From contig NZ_CP059675.1 of NCBI RefSeq assembly GCF_014069575.1, positions 62,001 to 126,000 of the forward strand: 64,000 nucleotides of DNA, read 5' to 3'. Within the stretch, counting starts at the first letter, position 1. Every line of letters begins with the position of its first letter. Below, piece by piece: positions 10,071-16,815 of the stretch. Source of the DNA: Schaalia sp. JY-X169. GTDB lineage: Bacteria > Actinomycetota > Actinomycetes > Actinomycetales > Actinomycetaceae. The position numbers and the translations under genes are program-made. The notes under the pieces are model-generated. The model saw only the letters and a program-made list of their open reading frames with translations. It did not search any database and was not told the origin of the DNA.

Positions 10071-10445
10071 CTAGTGGTCTTTCAGGAGGCTCTCTAGTCG
10101 GGAGGCGACCTCAGTGACCTCTAAGTGGTCCGATGCGCACGCGACAATCAGCTCATACCACTGGTCGTCACTGACTGCTCGATCGCGTATGCCGTTGCCG
10201 TTCAGGACCAGGCTTGCGAGCAGAAAGCCCAAGCGCTTGTTGCCGTCAATGAGAGGGTGATTGCGCGCCGCGGAATCGAGCAGAGCCGCAACCTTGGCCC
10301 ATATCGTTGGGTACATCTCTTGGCCGCCCAACGTGGTCAGCGGTCTGTCAATGCATGCAGCCAACAGACCCCAGTCGCGCGATTCATACCCGCGCTGGAC
10401 GAGCCATGCTTGGATGTCAGAGAACTCGGGCCACCAAACGGTCAT
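10071..10445 (-). CDS. doc: Doc-type toxin (Fic/Doc fold)
   Basis: A 124-residue protein of the Doc (death-on-curing) family. Doc of phage P1 phosphorylates elongation factor Tu and blocks translation. The signature HPLIDGNKR is at residues 63-71 and matches HxFx(D/N)GNKR with Leu in place of Phe; the Lys in GNK is the feature that separates Doc from AMP-transferring Fic proteins. The upstream antitoxin overlaps it by four bases (ATGA). The size is the usual 120-130 residues and no truncation is visible, so the toxin looks intact. Confidence 0.88.
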   Translation of the reverse strand: MTVWWPEFSDIQAWLVQRGYESRDWGLLAACIDRPLTTLGGQEMYPTIWAKVAALLDSAARNHPLIDGNKRLGFLLASLVLNGNGIRDRAVSDDQWYELIVACASDHLEVTEVASRLESLLKDH

Positions 10446-10645
10446 TGGGCGAGGCGGTCAAGGAGGTCGCTTCGCTCCTCGCTGATCTGGTCTAGAAGGG
10501 CGTAGGTGAAGTTTCGGGCACGCTTGCGTTCCCATGCCTCTTTGACCAGCGATGCGATGAGCTGGTTCTTGGAAGTCGCCCCCTCTTCAGCCAGTTCATT
10601 CAGCATTCTGTCTTCTTCTGGTGAGAGCCGTAGTTGCATAGCCAT
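10442..10645 (-). CDS. Doc-linked antitoxin, ribbon-helix-helix type
   Basis: A 67-residue protein placed directly before and overlapping doc. Its N-terminus (MQLRLSPEEDRMLNELAEEG) looks like the strand-helix of a CopG/RHH DNA-binding domain, and the C-terminal RARNFTYALLDQISEE region would be the toxin-neutralising tail. I chose ATG 10645 because TACCAT lies six bases upstream (leaderless pattern); ATG 10639 is the alternative. Autoregulation is expected from the type II toxin-antitoxin family and is supported by GTACC repeats at the promoter. Confidence 0.75.
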   Translation of the reverse strand: MAMQLRLSPEEDRMLNELAEEGATSKNQLIASLVKEAWERKRARNFTYALLDQISEERSDLLDRLAQ

Positions 10646-10651
10646 GTCGTG

Positions 10652-10672
10652 ATGGTACCACTTCAGTACCAA
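10652..10672 (-). promoter_or_regulatory. Promoter and possible operator of the doc antitoxin operon
   Basis: Reading the minus strand, GGTACT and TGGTACCA occur 12 bases apart, and the second contains the TACCAT box that precedes the ATG by six bases. The palindromic TGGTACCA overlapping the -10 region fits repression by an RHH antitoxin. Confidence 0.4.
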
Positions 10673-10710
10673 GGGTGATAGTGGTCGATTGTCCGAAGGT
10701 TGCAGGCCCC

Positions 10711-10914
10711 TCAGTCCTCGTACCGCAGTATGTCCCCGGGCTGACACTCGAGGACGCGGCAGATCGCGTCGAGGGTCGTGAACCGCACCGCCTTCGCGCG
10801 GCCATTCTTCAGCACCGCGACGTTCGCCGGGGTGATTCCAATTGCTTCTGCGAAGTCGCCGACGCTCATCCCGCGTTCGGCCAACATGCGGTCGATCGTT
10901 ATGCGGATTGCCAT
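10711..10914 (-). CDS. Small XRE/Cro-type HTH regulator
   Basis: A 67-residue helix-turn-helix protein: MSVGDFAEAIGITPANVAVL forms the HTH and FTTLDAICRVLECQPGDIL is the typical C-terminal helix pair of YozG-like regulators. It is preceded by a DUF2975 membrane protein and the stop/start codons overlap (TGATG), so the two are translationally coupled. DUF2975-YozG-type pairs are common in Gram-positive bacteria; their target is generally unknown. ATG 10914 is the only start that fits the domain. Confidence 0.85.
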   Translation of the reverse strand: MAIRITIDRMLAERGMSVGDFAEAIGITPANVAVLKNGRAKAVRFTTLDAICRVLECQPGDILRYED

Positions 10915-11408
10915 CAGACGACCTCGTCCAGCTCTGCGGCCATGGCGATGGCGCTCTTCAGGAGCGACCGCAGAACCAGGGTGATGCAGGCGAGGGCGAC
11001 TAGGCCGAGGCAAGCCATCACCTGGATGAGCGCGAGAAACGGACTACCCGCCTGGCCGTTGCTAATCACCACAAATCCCACGACGATCAGAGCGGACGCG
11101 CATACCAGGGTGCCCACAAGCACATTGACCCACATAACGGAACGTTGTTCGAGGACGGTCTCTCCATAGATGCGCTGCACCAACAGAGAGACCATCGCCA
11201 GGGCGACGAGGCCGAGAGCCGTGAAGCCGATAGCGAGCGCCAGCAGCGGACCGCGCAAGTTCGCGTACTCGGGAAGGCTGTCAGCGGCGCTTGTGGAGAC
11301 GCTGGGAAGTAGAGCGATTGCGCCGAGGCCGACTAGGGACAGTGCGCCAAGAAGTACCTGGGTGGCGACGACAAGTGCCAACGGTGGGCGGGAAAGATCA
11401 AGGTTCAT
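10914..11408 (-). CDS. DUF2975 family membrane protein
   Basis: A 164-residue protein with four hydrophobic segments at about residues 9-33, 54-76, 94-116 and 126-148, the layout of DUF2975 proteins. It is first in a two-gene operon with the XRE regulator, an arrangement that suggests the membrane protein modulates the regulator, although this has not been shown here. The ATG lies six bases after GATAAT with no ribosome binding site, so the mRNA is probably leaderless. Confidence 0.8.
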   Translation of the reverse strand: MNLDLSRPPLALVVATQVLLGALSLVGLGAIALLPSVSTSAADSLPEYANLRGPLLALAIGFTALGLVALAMVSLLVQRIYGETVLEQRSVMWVNVLVGTLVCASALIVVGFVVISNGQAGSPFLALIQVMACLGLVALACITLVLRSLLKSAIAMAAELDEVV

Positions 11409-11413
11409 ATATC

Positions 11414-11435
11414 GATTATCGATAGAAAGCTATCG
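11414..11435 (-). promoter_or_regulatory. Promoter with inverted repeat before the DUF2975/XRE operon
   Basis: On the plus strand CGATA at 11420-11424 and TATCG at 11431-11435 flank GAAAGC, and ATCGAT/TATCGAT are repeated beside it. On the minus strand GATAAT followed by CGATAT precedes the ATG. The overlapping ATCGAT-rich repeats are plausible binding sites for the XRE protein. Confidence 0.4.
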
Positions 11436-11517
11436 AAAGTCAATAGGTTGGCTAGTCCCGGATCGATGGGTGGCTTGATGGTGGAACCCGACATGCGCAA
11501 GGTTGCCGATGTCAGCA

Positions 11518-11601
11518 TAGGTCGCCGATAATTCGCCCAAACACCGGCGACCTACGTTGTCTTCGGCGACCTTGGCTTGGTTTGGTGTCGACTTCGGCGA
11601 C
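11518..11601. repeat. Cluster of CGGCGAC repeats in an intergenic region
   Basis: TAGGTCGCCG at 11518-11527 and CGGCGACCTA at 11545-11554 are a perfect 10-bp inverted repeat with a 17-base loop. CTTCGGCGAC then occurs at 11561 and again at 11592. The 278 bp between the DUF2975 start and the Fic stop otherwise hold only a short minus-strand reading frame (ATG at 11674, 18 codons) that I do not call as a gene. Confidence 0.5.
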
Positions 11602-11686
11602 GTTGGTCACCCGCGCCCTAGTCCAGCAGTGCCAGCGCGGACCGCAACTGCGGGTCGACTGATTCAAGGTTCATTGCCGGCAACAT

Positions 11687-13012
11687 TCACTCTGTCTGCG
11701 CGGCGGACTTCTGAGCCGATACGGTCTGGCTGACGATCTCTGGCCACAGTGGGTCCAGGCTTGTTCGGCTCTCGATTCGCGCTCCGAGGTCCTCTAGTTC
11801 ATCAACTATTGATGGCACGCACCAAACCTGCTTGCGCTTGCGGTTGGTCAACGGTTGCAACACCCCAACCTCCGCCAACTTCTCAATAGCGCTGTAGACG
11901 GACGAGGACGCCTTGCCAATGAGCTCTGACATCTCTTCGGCGGCGAAGAACGGGGTGTTTGGGAGCTCGGTGAGAATGCTGGCCGCGGCGCTGTTGGCGC
12001 GAGGTTTCCTTCCGGTGCTCTCTGCGTACTGTTCTTCCCAGTCCGCCGGCATCAGCGTCAGGTTCTGGGCCGTCACTCTGGATTCGTTTGCCGCACTGCG
12101 AGCTGCGAGTGCAAACATACGGATCAGTGGGCCCGCATCGCCCTCCCTGTATGCGGCAAGTACCTCAAAGTAGGTGTCCCGTTTTGCGACCAGCGCCGAA
12201 GCAAGAGGGACGACGACCTGCGAGGTCGCCCCTCGACGTCTGAAAACCGTGTTGATCAACGCCCTCCCGATCCGTCCGTTCCCGTCGGTGAAGGGATGGA
12301 TCGACTCAAACTGGGCGTGGACGATGGCTGCTTGAACGAGGACGGGAACATCGCTTCTGTTCGCAAAAGCCAGCAGGTCCCCCAGGTAGTCTTCGACGGT
12401 CTCGGGCGGAGGGGGAACGTACTGCGCCCCGCGTGGCGAGTAGTCAGATCCACCGATCCAGTTCTGCACGGTACGGATGCGCCCAGCATCCCGCGCCTCG
12501 TAGGGGTCATCGGCCATGAGGATCCGGTGAGCTGAGAGGACCTTCTCAAGTGTTATTGGCTGGCCGCCTTCAACGGAGAGGATCAGGTCATTTAGCGCGT
12601 CCGCCGAGGCCACCATTGAGGTAGCGGAGGGGTTGGACCTGATTCCGTGAGCTGCTCTCGCAAAGTCCTCCACAGAAGCCTCGATGCGTTCGATTTTGGA
12701 TGAGGCAACAGACTCTGCGCGGAGCAAGAGTGTTGATATCGCCGCCAGGTCCGGGCCGTGTTCGGCATCAAGCTGCGCAATAGCCGCGAGCGCGCCCTCG
12801 GACTCCGCTGCAACCAGCGAGCCGAGTCGCGGTTGGTAGTCGGCAATCGTCGGAGGTAGGCGCACGGTTGTCTGCCGCATCATGCGGTCTTCGCGACTCC
12901 CACCCCTTTGGCTTTGCTGCCAATTGACGGCGCGGCGGCCGTGGACAATTAATGGCACGCTTGCATCTGCGCTGTCCCCAAGTCGACCGGGCCCTGCCTT
13001 GGAGTCGGCCAT
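11687..13012 (-). CDS. Fic family protein with C-terminal winged helix
   Basis: A 441-residue Fic protein, expected to transfer AMP from ATP to a hydroxyl group on a target protein. The active-site loop HPFTDGNGRIGRA starts at His239. An N-terminal segment SSKIER resembles the inhibitory motif (S/T)xxxE(G/N) of class II Fic proteins, but with Arg after Glu. The last 100 residues (FFAAEEMSELIGKASSSVY then IEKLAEVGVLQPL) form a winged helix that could bind DNA. I chose ATG 13012, preceded by GGAGGTAGC, over an upstream start that would lie inside the operator repeats. Three copies of a 14-bp repeat surround the promoter. Confidence 0.9.
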   Translation of the reverse strand: MADSKAGPGRLGDSADASVPLIVHGRRAVNWQQSQRGGSREDRMMRQTTVRLPPTIADYQPRLGSLVAAESEGALAAIAQLDAEHGPDLAAISTLLLRAESVASSKIERIEASVEDFARAAHGIRSNPSATSMVASADALNDLILSVEGGQPITLEKVLSAHRILMADDPYEARDAGRIRTVQNWIGGSDYSPRGAQYVPPPPETVEDYLGDLLAFANRSDVPVLVQAAIVHAQFESIHPFTDGNGRIGRALINTVFRRRGATSQVVVPLASALVAKRDTYFEVLAAYREGDAGPLIRMFALAARSAANESRVTAQNLTLMPADWEEQYAESTGRKPRANSAAASILTELPNTPFFAAEEMSELIGKASSSVYSAIEKLAEVGVLQPLTNRKRKQVWCVPSIVDELEDLGARIESRTSLDPLWPEIVSQTVSAQKSAAQTE

Positions 13013-13019
13013 GCTACCT

Positions 13020-13098
13020 CCTAAGTTGGAATAAACGCCCCTATATTCCGACTTAGGCAGTATAACCCGGAACAAAAACCCCGCTATTCCGACTTAGG
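13020..13098. promoter_or_regulatory. Promoter region of fic with three copies of a 14-bp operator-like repeat
   Basis: TATTCCGACTTAGG occurs at 13044-13057 and 13085-13098, and its reverse complement with one mismatch (CCTAAGTTGGAATA) at 13020-13033. The first and second copies face each other across ten bases. On the minus strand TATACT (about 13059-13064) lies between the second and third copies and could be the -10 box. The inner repeat also contains the Shine-Dalgarno AGGAGG. This looks like a strong repression site. Confidence 0.65.
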
Positions 13099-13261
13099 TT
13101 GTGCCTCCCTGAATGCTCGAGGACGATCGCCTCCTAGGCTGCCGCGGGATTCCCCATTGCTACGAACTGCCTGCTCGAGCGATCCGTGCTAGTTTGAAAT
13201 GTGCTTTCGGGGCTGCTTTCTCAGCAGAGCCTTCCGACATTTGGCAGTTCTGTTTCATGGG

Positions 13262-15697
13262 GTGATTTCAATTTTCAAACGATCTTCAAAACTGGCCGTT
13301 TCTCTATTCATTACAGCAGCATTAATGTTTGGAGTGACCGTTCCTGCTAGCGCAGCCACTCAGGTCGTGGATGGTTGGTCCGTAGCACAGAGGTTCGGCG
13401 GTTCCGACCGCTACGAGACTGCCAGTTTGCTCTCGCAAGCCTCATTCCCTAAGGGGCAGACTGACACCGTTGTCTTGGCTTCTGGGAAGAGCTCTGCTGA
13501 CGCAACGACTGCGGCTCCACTGGCCGTAAAACTTGATGGGTCACTTCTGTTCACCGCGCCGAACACTCTCTCTGCTGCAACCGCGCAGGAACTTCAGCGG
13601 CTGAAGCCCAGCCTCATCGTTGTCGTTGGCGGTGACGGGGCCGTGTCCCAGAAGGTTGCCAATGAGGCTGCTGCGGCCGCGAACTCCAGCAACATCACCC
13701 GGCTGGGTGGCGCTGACCGCTACGAAACCTCCCGACGGACAGTGGAGTATGGCTGGGGCGCCGATGGTTCCGACACCCTCTACATCGCAACCGGCAAGAA
13801 CTACCCCGATGCACTTGCGTTGGGGGCGGCTGCCGGACAACACCAAGCCCCGCTCCTGCTTGTCGGTGATGGAAAAAAGTATGCGGATTCTGCCAGCAAA
13901 GTCGCAAAGAAACTTGGCGCGTTAAGCAGTTTCATCGCAGGTGGCCCTGCAATTGTAAGCAACCAGATCTCTAGCGCCTTGGCGGCCTCGACCGAGGTCG
14001 TCCGCTACGCGGGTTCTGACCGCTACGAAACGTCTGCGGACATTGCGACTGGACAGTTCCTCCCAACCAGGGGTGCGTTCATGGCAACTGGGGAGAACTA
14101 TCCGGACGCACTGGCTGCGGCAGCTGCTGCAGGGCGTGAGGGCGAACCCCTACTTCTTTCCCGCCGGACATGCCTCCCGAACTCGGGTCACAAGGCTCTG
14201 AAGAACCTGTTGGTCGAGGACGTGACCCTGGTTGGTGGAGAGGCCATTTTGTCGCCATCGACCACACCCTGCGACCTCAAAGCGCTCCCTCCTCGCGTTC
14301 AAGCAGCAAGCTGCAGTGGCGGCAACATCCAGCCCACCTCTGGAACCGTGCATATTCAGGACGCGTCGGCAATGATCAACATTGGGGTTGAGACGATGGG
14401 GCAGGCTCTGCCGACCGCCAAGTCTCAGGGACCTCTGCCCGTGTGTCTTTCCATTGGGACGGGGAACTCCACCTTCAAGAGTTTTGGAACCATCCAGGTT
14501 CAGGGCACATCCACTGCGCGCTGGCCGAAGAAGAACTGGACCCTGAAGTGGTATTCGGACAAGCAGCGCACCCGCCCGATATTGGTTCAGGTTGGCTCTT
14601 CTGTGCCGACTGACTCCTGGATTGCGAAGGCAGAGTGGATTGATCCAACACAGTCCCGCAACCCATTGGCGTTTGGCCTGTGGGAAGAGATGATCGCTAG
14701 CCGGAACAGTGGTTCTGAAGTCAGCCACTCCACCACAGCCAACAACCCCGGTGCGTTGGGATTCCCCCAAACCAACATCTCACGGGTCACCATGGATGGG
14801 AAGCACTATGGGATCTCCACACTCACCCTTGGCCATGATCCTGACAACTTCAACATCGACCCTTACAACACGTCGAACATATATATGGAGTTTGACGCCC
14901 GCGGCGGATACACGCTTGAGAAGACGTGGACGAAGCTTGGCTCCGATGGCATAGGCACTTGGATTGACAACTATCTGTCGTCAACAGACCTGTTCACCGA
15001 CGAGCAAAAGTCGGCTATTGATGAGCTGTCGAGTGTCATCAACGGCAGCCAAGAGGACTTTGAAGCACAGTTCGACAAGCATTTCGACAAGGGCAACATG
15101 ATCGACATGCTTCTGATGATTGAGCTTCTCTACGACTGGGATGGGCGCGCCCAAGACCTGCAGGTAGTCTCTTACGACCTCGACAAATGGTTCTTCCTAC
15201 CCTGGGATAAAGACACCACGTTTGGAATGAACTCGACCGGCAGACTGCTGGACCCGGCGGTAGAGACCAAGCTGCTGATGGACTATGAGAACGAGGACAC
15301 GGAAGAGAAGCCTTGGTTCAAGACCTACCAGGCCTTCAGGCCCGAGGTCGAAGCCCGCTACGCACAACTGCGTGACAGTGGGATCTTCTCTGTTGAGAAC
15401 CTCCAGCAGAAGTCAGCGAACCTACACGCCACCGTGCCAAGCGATGTGTGGACGGCGGAGGCGAACCGGTGGAACTCCCTTGGCCGCCCGTCCTCGGACG
15501 TGGTGTCGACCGAGCAGATCCTCACCTGGTTCGAAGCAAGGCTTGGAATGCTGGACTTGCACTTCGGCTATGCGGATGCCCCCGCGGAGCAATCGACCGA
15601 TGAACCGCAGCCCGACCAACCGCAGTCAGGCGAGCAACCCCAATCCGCCGACAACCACGACGCACAGTCGCGGGCTGAGGGGGCGCAGAGCAGGTAG
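13262..15697 (+). CDS. Secreted CWB2-repeat / CotH kinase-like fusion protein
   Basis: A surface protein of about 811 residues. A signal peptide (basic KRSSK, hydrophobic core, PASA cleavage site) is followed by three putative cell-wall-binding repeat 2 units whose GG/AGSDRYET motifs begin near residues 44, 147 and 247. From about 365 to 770 the sequence matches the CotH family, spore-coat kinase-like proteins, with GTSTARWPKKNW and the acidic motif LPWDKDTTFG. A Gln/Pro/Glu-rich tail ends the protein and there is no LPXTG anchor. The start is uncertain: GTG 13262 gives a normal signal peptide, ATG 13199 adds 21 residues; neither has a good ribosome binding site. The TAGTTT at 13190 could be the -10 box. 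Confidence 0.85.
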   Translation: MISIFKRSSKLAVSLFITAALMFGVTVPASAATQVVDGWSVAQRFGGSDRYETASLLSQASFPKGQTDTVVLASGKSSADATTAAPLAVKLDGSLLFTAPNTLSAATAQELQRLKPSLIVVVGGDGAVSQKVANEAAAAANSSNITRLGGADRYETSRRTVEYGWGADGSDTLYIATGKNYPDALALGAAAGQHQAPLLLVGDGKKYADSASKVAKKLGALSSFIAGGPAIVSNQISSALAASTEVVRYAGSDRYETSADIATGQFLPTRGAFMATGENYPDALAAAAAAGREGEPLLLSRRTCLPNSGHKALKNLLVEDVTLVGGEAILSPSTTPCDLKALPPRVQAASCSGGNIQPTSGTVHIQDASAMINIGVETMGQALPTAKSQGPLPVCLSIGTGNSTFKSFGTIQVQGTSTARWPKKNWTLKWYSDKQRTRPILVQVGSSVPTDSWIAKAEWIDPTQSRNPLAFGLWEEMIASRNSGSEVSHSTTANNPGALGFPQTNISRVTMDGKHYGISTLTLGHDPDNFNIDPYNTSNIYMEFDARGGYTLEKTWTKLGSDGIGTWIDNYLSSTDLFTDEQKSAIDELSSVINGSQEDFEAQFDKHFDKGNMIDMLLMIELLYDWDGRAQDLQVVSYDLDKWFFLPWDKDTTFGMNSTGRLLDPAVETKLLMDYENEDTEEKPWFKTYQAFRPEVEARYAQLRDSGIFSVENLQQKSANLHATVPSDVWTAEANRWNSLGRPSSDVVSTEQILTWFEARLGMLDLHFGYADAPAEQSTDEPQPDQPQSGEQPQSADNHDAQSRAEGAQSR

Positions 15698-15746
15698 GGG
15701 ACGAGGGCGTGTTCCGGGTCATAGGCAGTCAGAACCTCTCGCGCCC

Positions 15747-16670
15747 CTAGCCGACGCTCTGCTCCCAAGCAGAGAACGTTTGTCCGTCCTGAGTCTTCCA
15801 CTCGATGCGACCATTTGAAGAGGCTTTGCCGAGGGCGGTTGCGCTTGCAGCAGACGGTGACGAGAAGACGATGTCACGTGTCGCGACAGCAACGGCACCT
15901 TCAGAGCGGAGCGCCCCGTCGGCAAAGAGCTTGCTGCGAAGCTCCTGCCGCGTCGCGTGTTGAACTTTGGTGGTTTCGGCCCAGGTGTTCACTGCTGCAT
16001 CCATATTGAGCGCAATTCGTGACCCCTCCAGAAGTGTGAACTCGCCGTCCACAAGCTGCGCCGTCGCATCCACGTGTTTCTTGGACCCTCGCAGATGGAA
16101 TGTTGGCGAGGTGGTCTTGTCCGTTGTGTCTGTCACGACTTCGCTTGGTGGCAAAGCTGCTGCCCTGCCACGCAAGAGGTCATAGCCGAGGACGGGAAGC
16201 ACGATCTTGAGTTGGCTCAGAAAGTACTCCATGTCGGAAGCGTCGGCCTCTGGCAGCGGCGCCCCTCCCGTGGGTGAGGCAACATTCTCCAGAGAGACAC
16301 GACCAACCTTCTTGGCGAGGTTGATGAGTGCTGACTCCAAGTAGCGCACGTGTGCCGAAGTGAGGTTCATGTCCTTGGACGTAATGATCACTACTTCATC
16401 CCAGAACTCCTTCTTGGAGTCGTGGTTCTTTAGTCGTGCGCCGACGTTGTCACTCTGCCCGATGTATGCAGACCGTTTCCCCGACGCCGCGGCATCGTCA
16501 CCGAAGAGGATGTAGACCCCGGTGCGTCCCGCCTCAGGGCGACCCTGGATTTCGTTGAGGCGCTCCCGCTTCCCCTTGAGCAGGTGTCCGGTCCAATTGT
16601 GGATCTCAGCAGTCACCAGGCCGCCGACGGTTCCGTCTACTAAGAACATCCTGATTTGCTTGCCCGCCAC
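15747..16670 (-). CDS. GIY-YIG nuclease-domain protein with DUF4357
   Basis: A 307-residue protein. After a short leader (KQIRMFLVDGTVGGLVTAEI) comes a GIY-YIG-like domain: GVYILFGDD, then SAYIGQSDNVGARLKNHD, then the Glu-containing YLESALINLAKK. The C-terminus carries the DUF4357 motif EWKTQDGQTFSAWE, a domain often fused to nucleases of restriction systems. I chose GTG 16670 because GAGGTGGGAC is directly upstream and relatives begin with the same AGKQIRMFL. It is divergent from the methyltransferase operon and probably belongs to the same defence island. Whether it cleaves DNA cannot be judged. Confidence 0.85.
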   Translation of the reverse strand: MAGKQIRMFLVDGTVGGLVTAEIHNWTGHLLKGKRERLNEIQGRPEAGRTGVYILFGDDAAASGKRSAYIGQSDNVGARLKNHDSKKEFWDEVVIITSKDMNLTSAHVRYLESALINLAKKVGRVSLENVASPTGGAPLPEADASDMEYFLSQLKIVLPVLGYDLLRGRAAALPPSEVVTDTTDKTTSPTFHLRGSKKHVDATAQLVDGEFTLLEGSRIALNMDAAVNTWAETTKVQHATRQELRSKLFADGALRSEGAVAVATRDIVFSSPSAASATALGKASSNGRIEWKTQDGQTFSAWEQSVG

Positions 16671-16750
16671 GTCCCACCTCAAATTCCTTGTCCTACCCAA
16701 GGTTAGACAGGCGAAGGTGAGAATGTGCGGTAAAGCCGCAGATTGCGTTC

Positions 16751-16778
16751 CTCAGGTGCTCCACTCGGTTAACCTGAG
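16751..16778. promoter_or_regulatory. Inverted repeat in the divergent promoter region of the methyltransferase operon
   Basis: CTCAGGT at 16751-16757 and ACCTGAG at 16772-16778 are separated by 14 bases, about 40 bp before the methyltransferase start. It could be an operator for a control protein, though none is encoded nearby. Confidence 0.3.
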
Positions 16779-16815
16779 TGATACAAACTGAGATTTTTGT
16801 AGTCGAGGAGGACGT

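Noticed and set aside
11618-11674. Minus-strand mini-frame of 18 codons after the fic stop, resembling the start of an esterase-type protein
   Set aside because: Too short, no ribosome binding site, stops immediately. It could be a gene remnant but the evidence is too thin to call.
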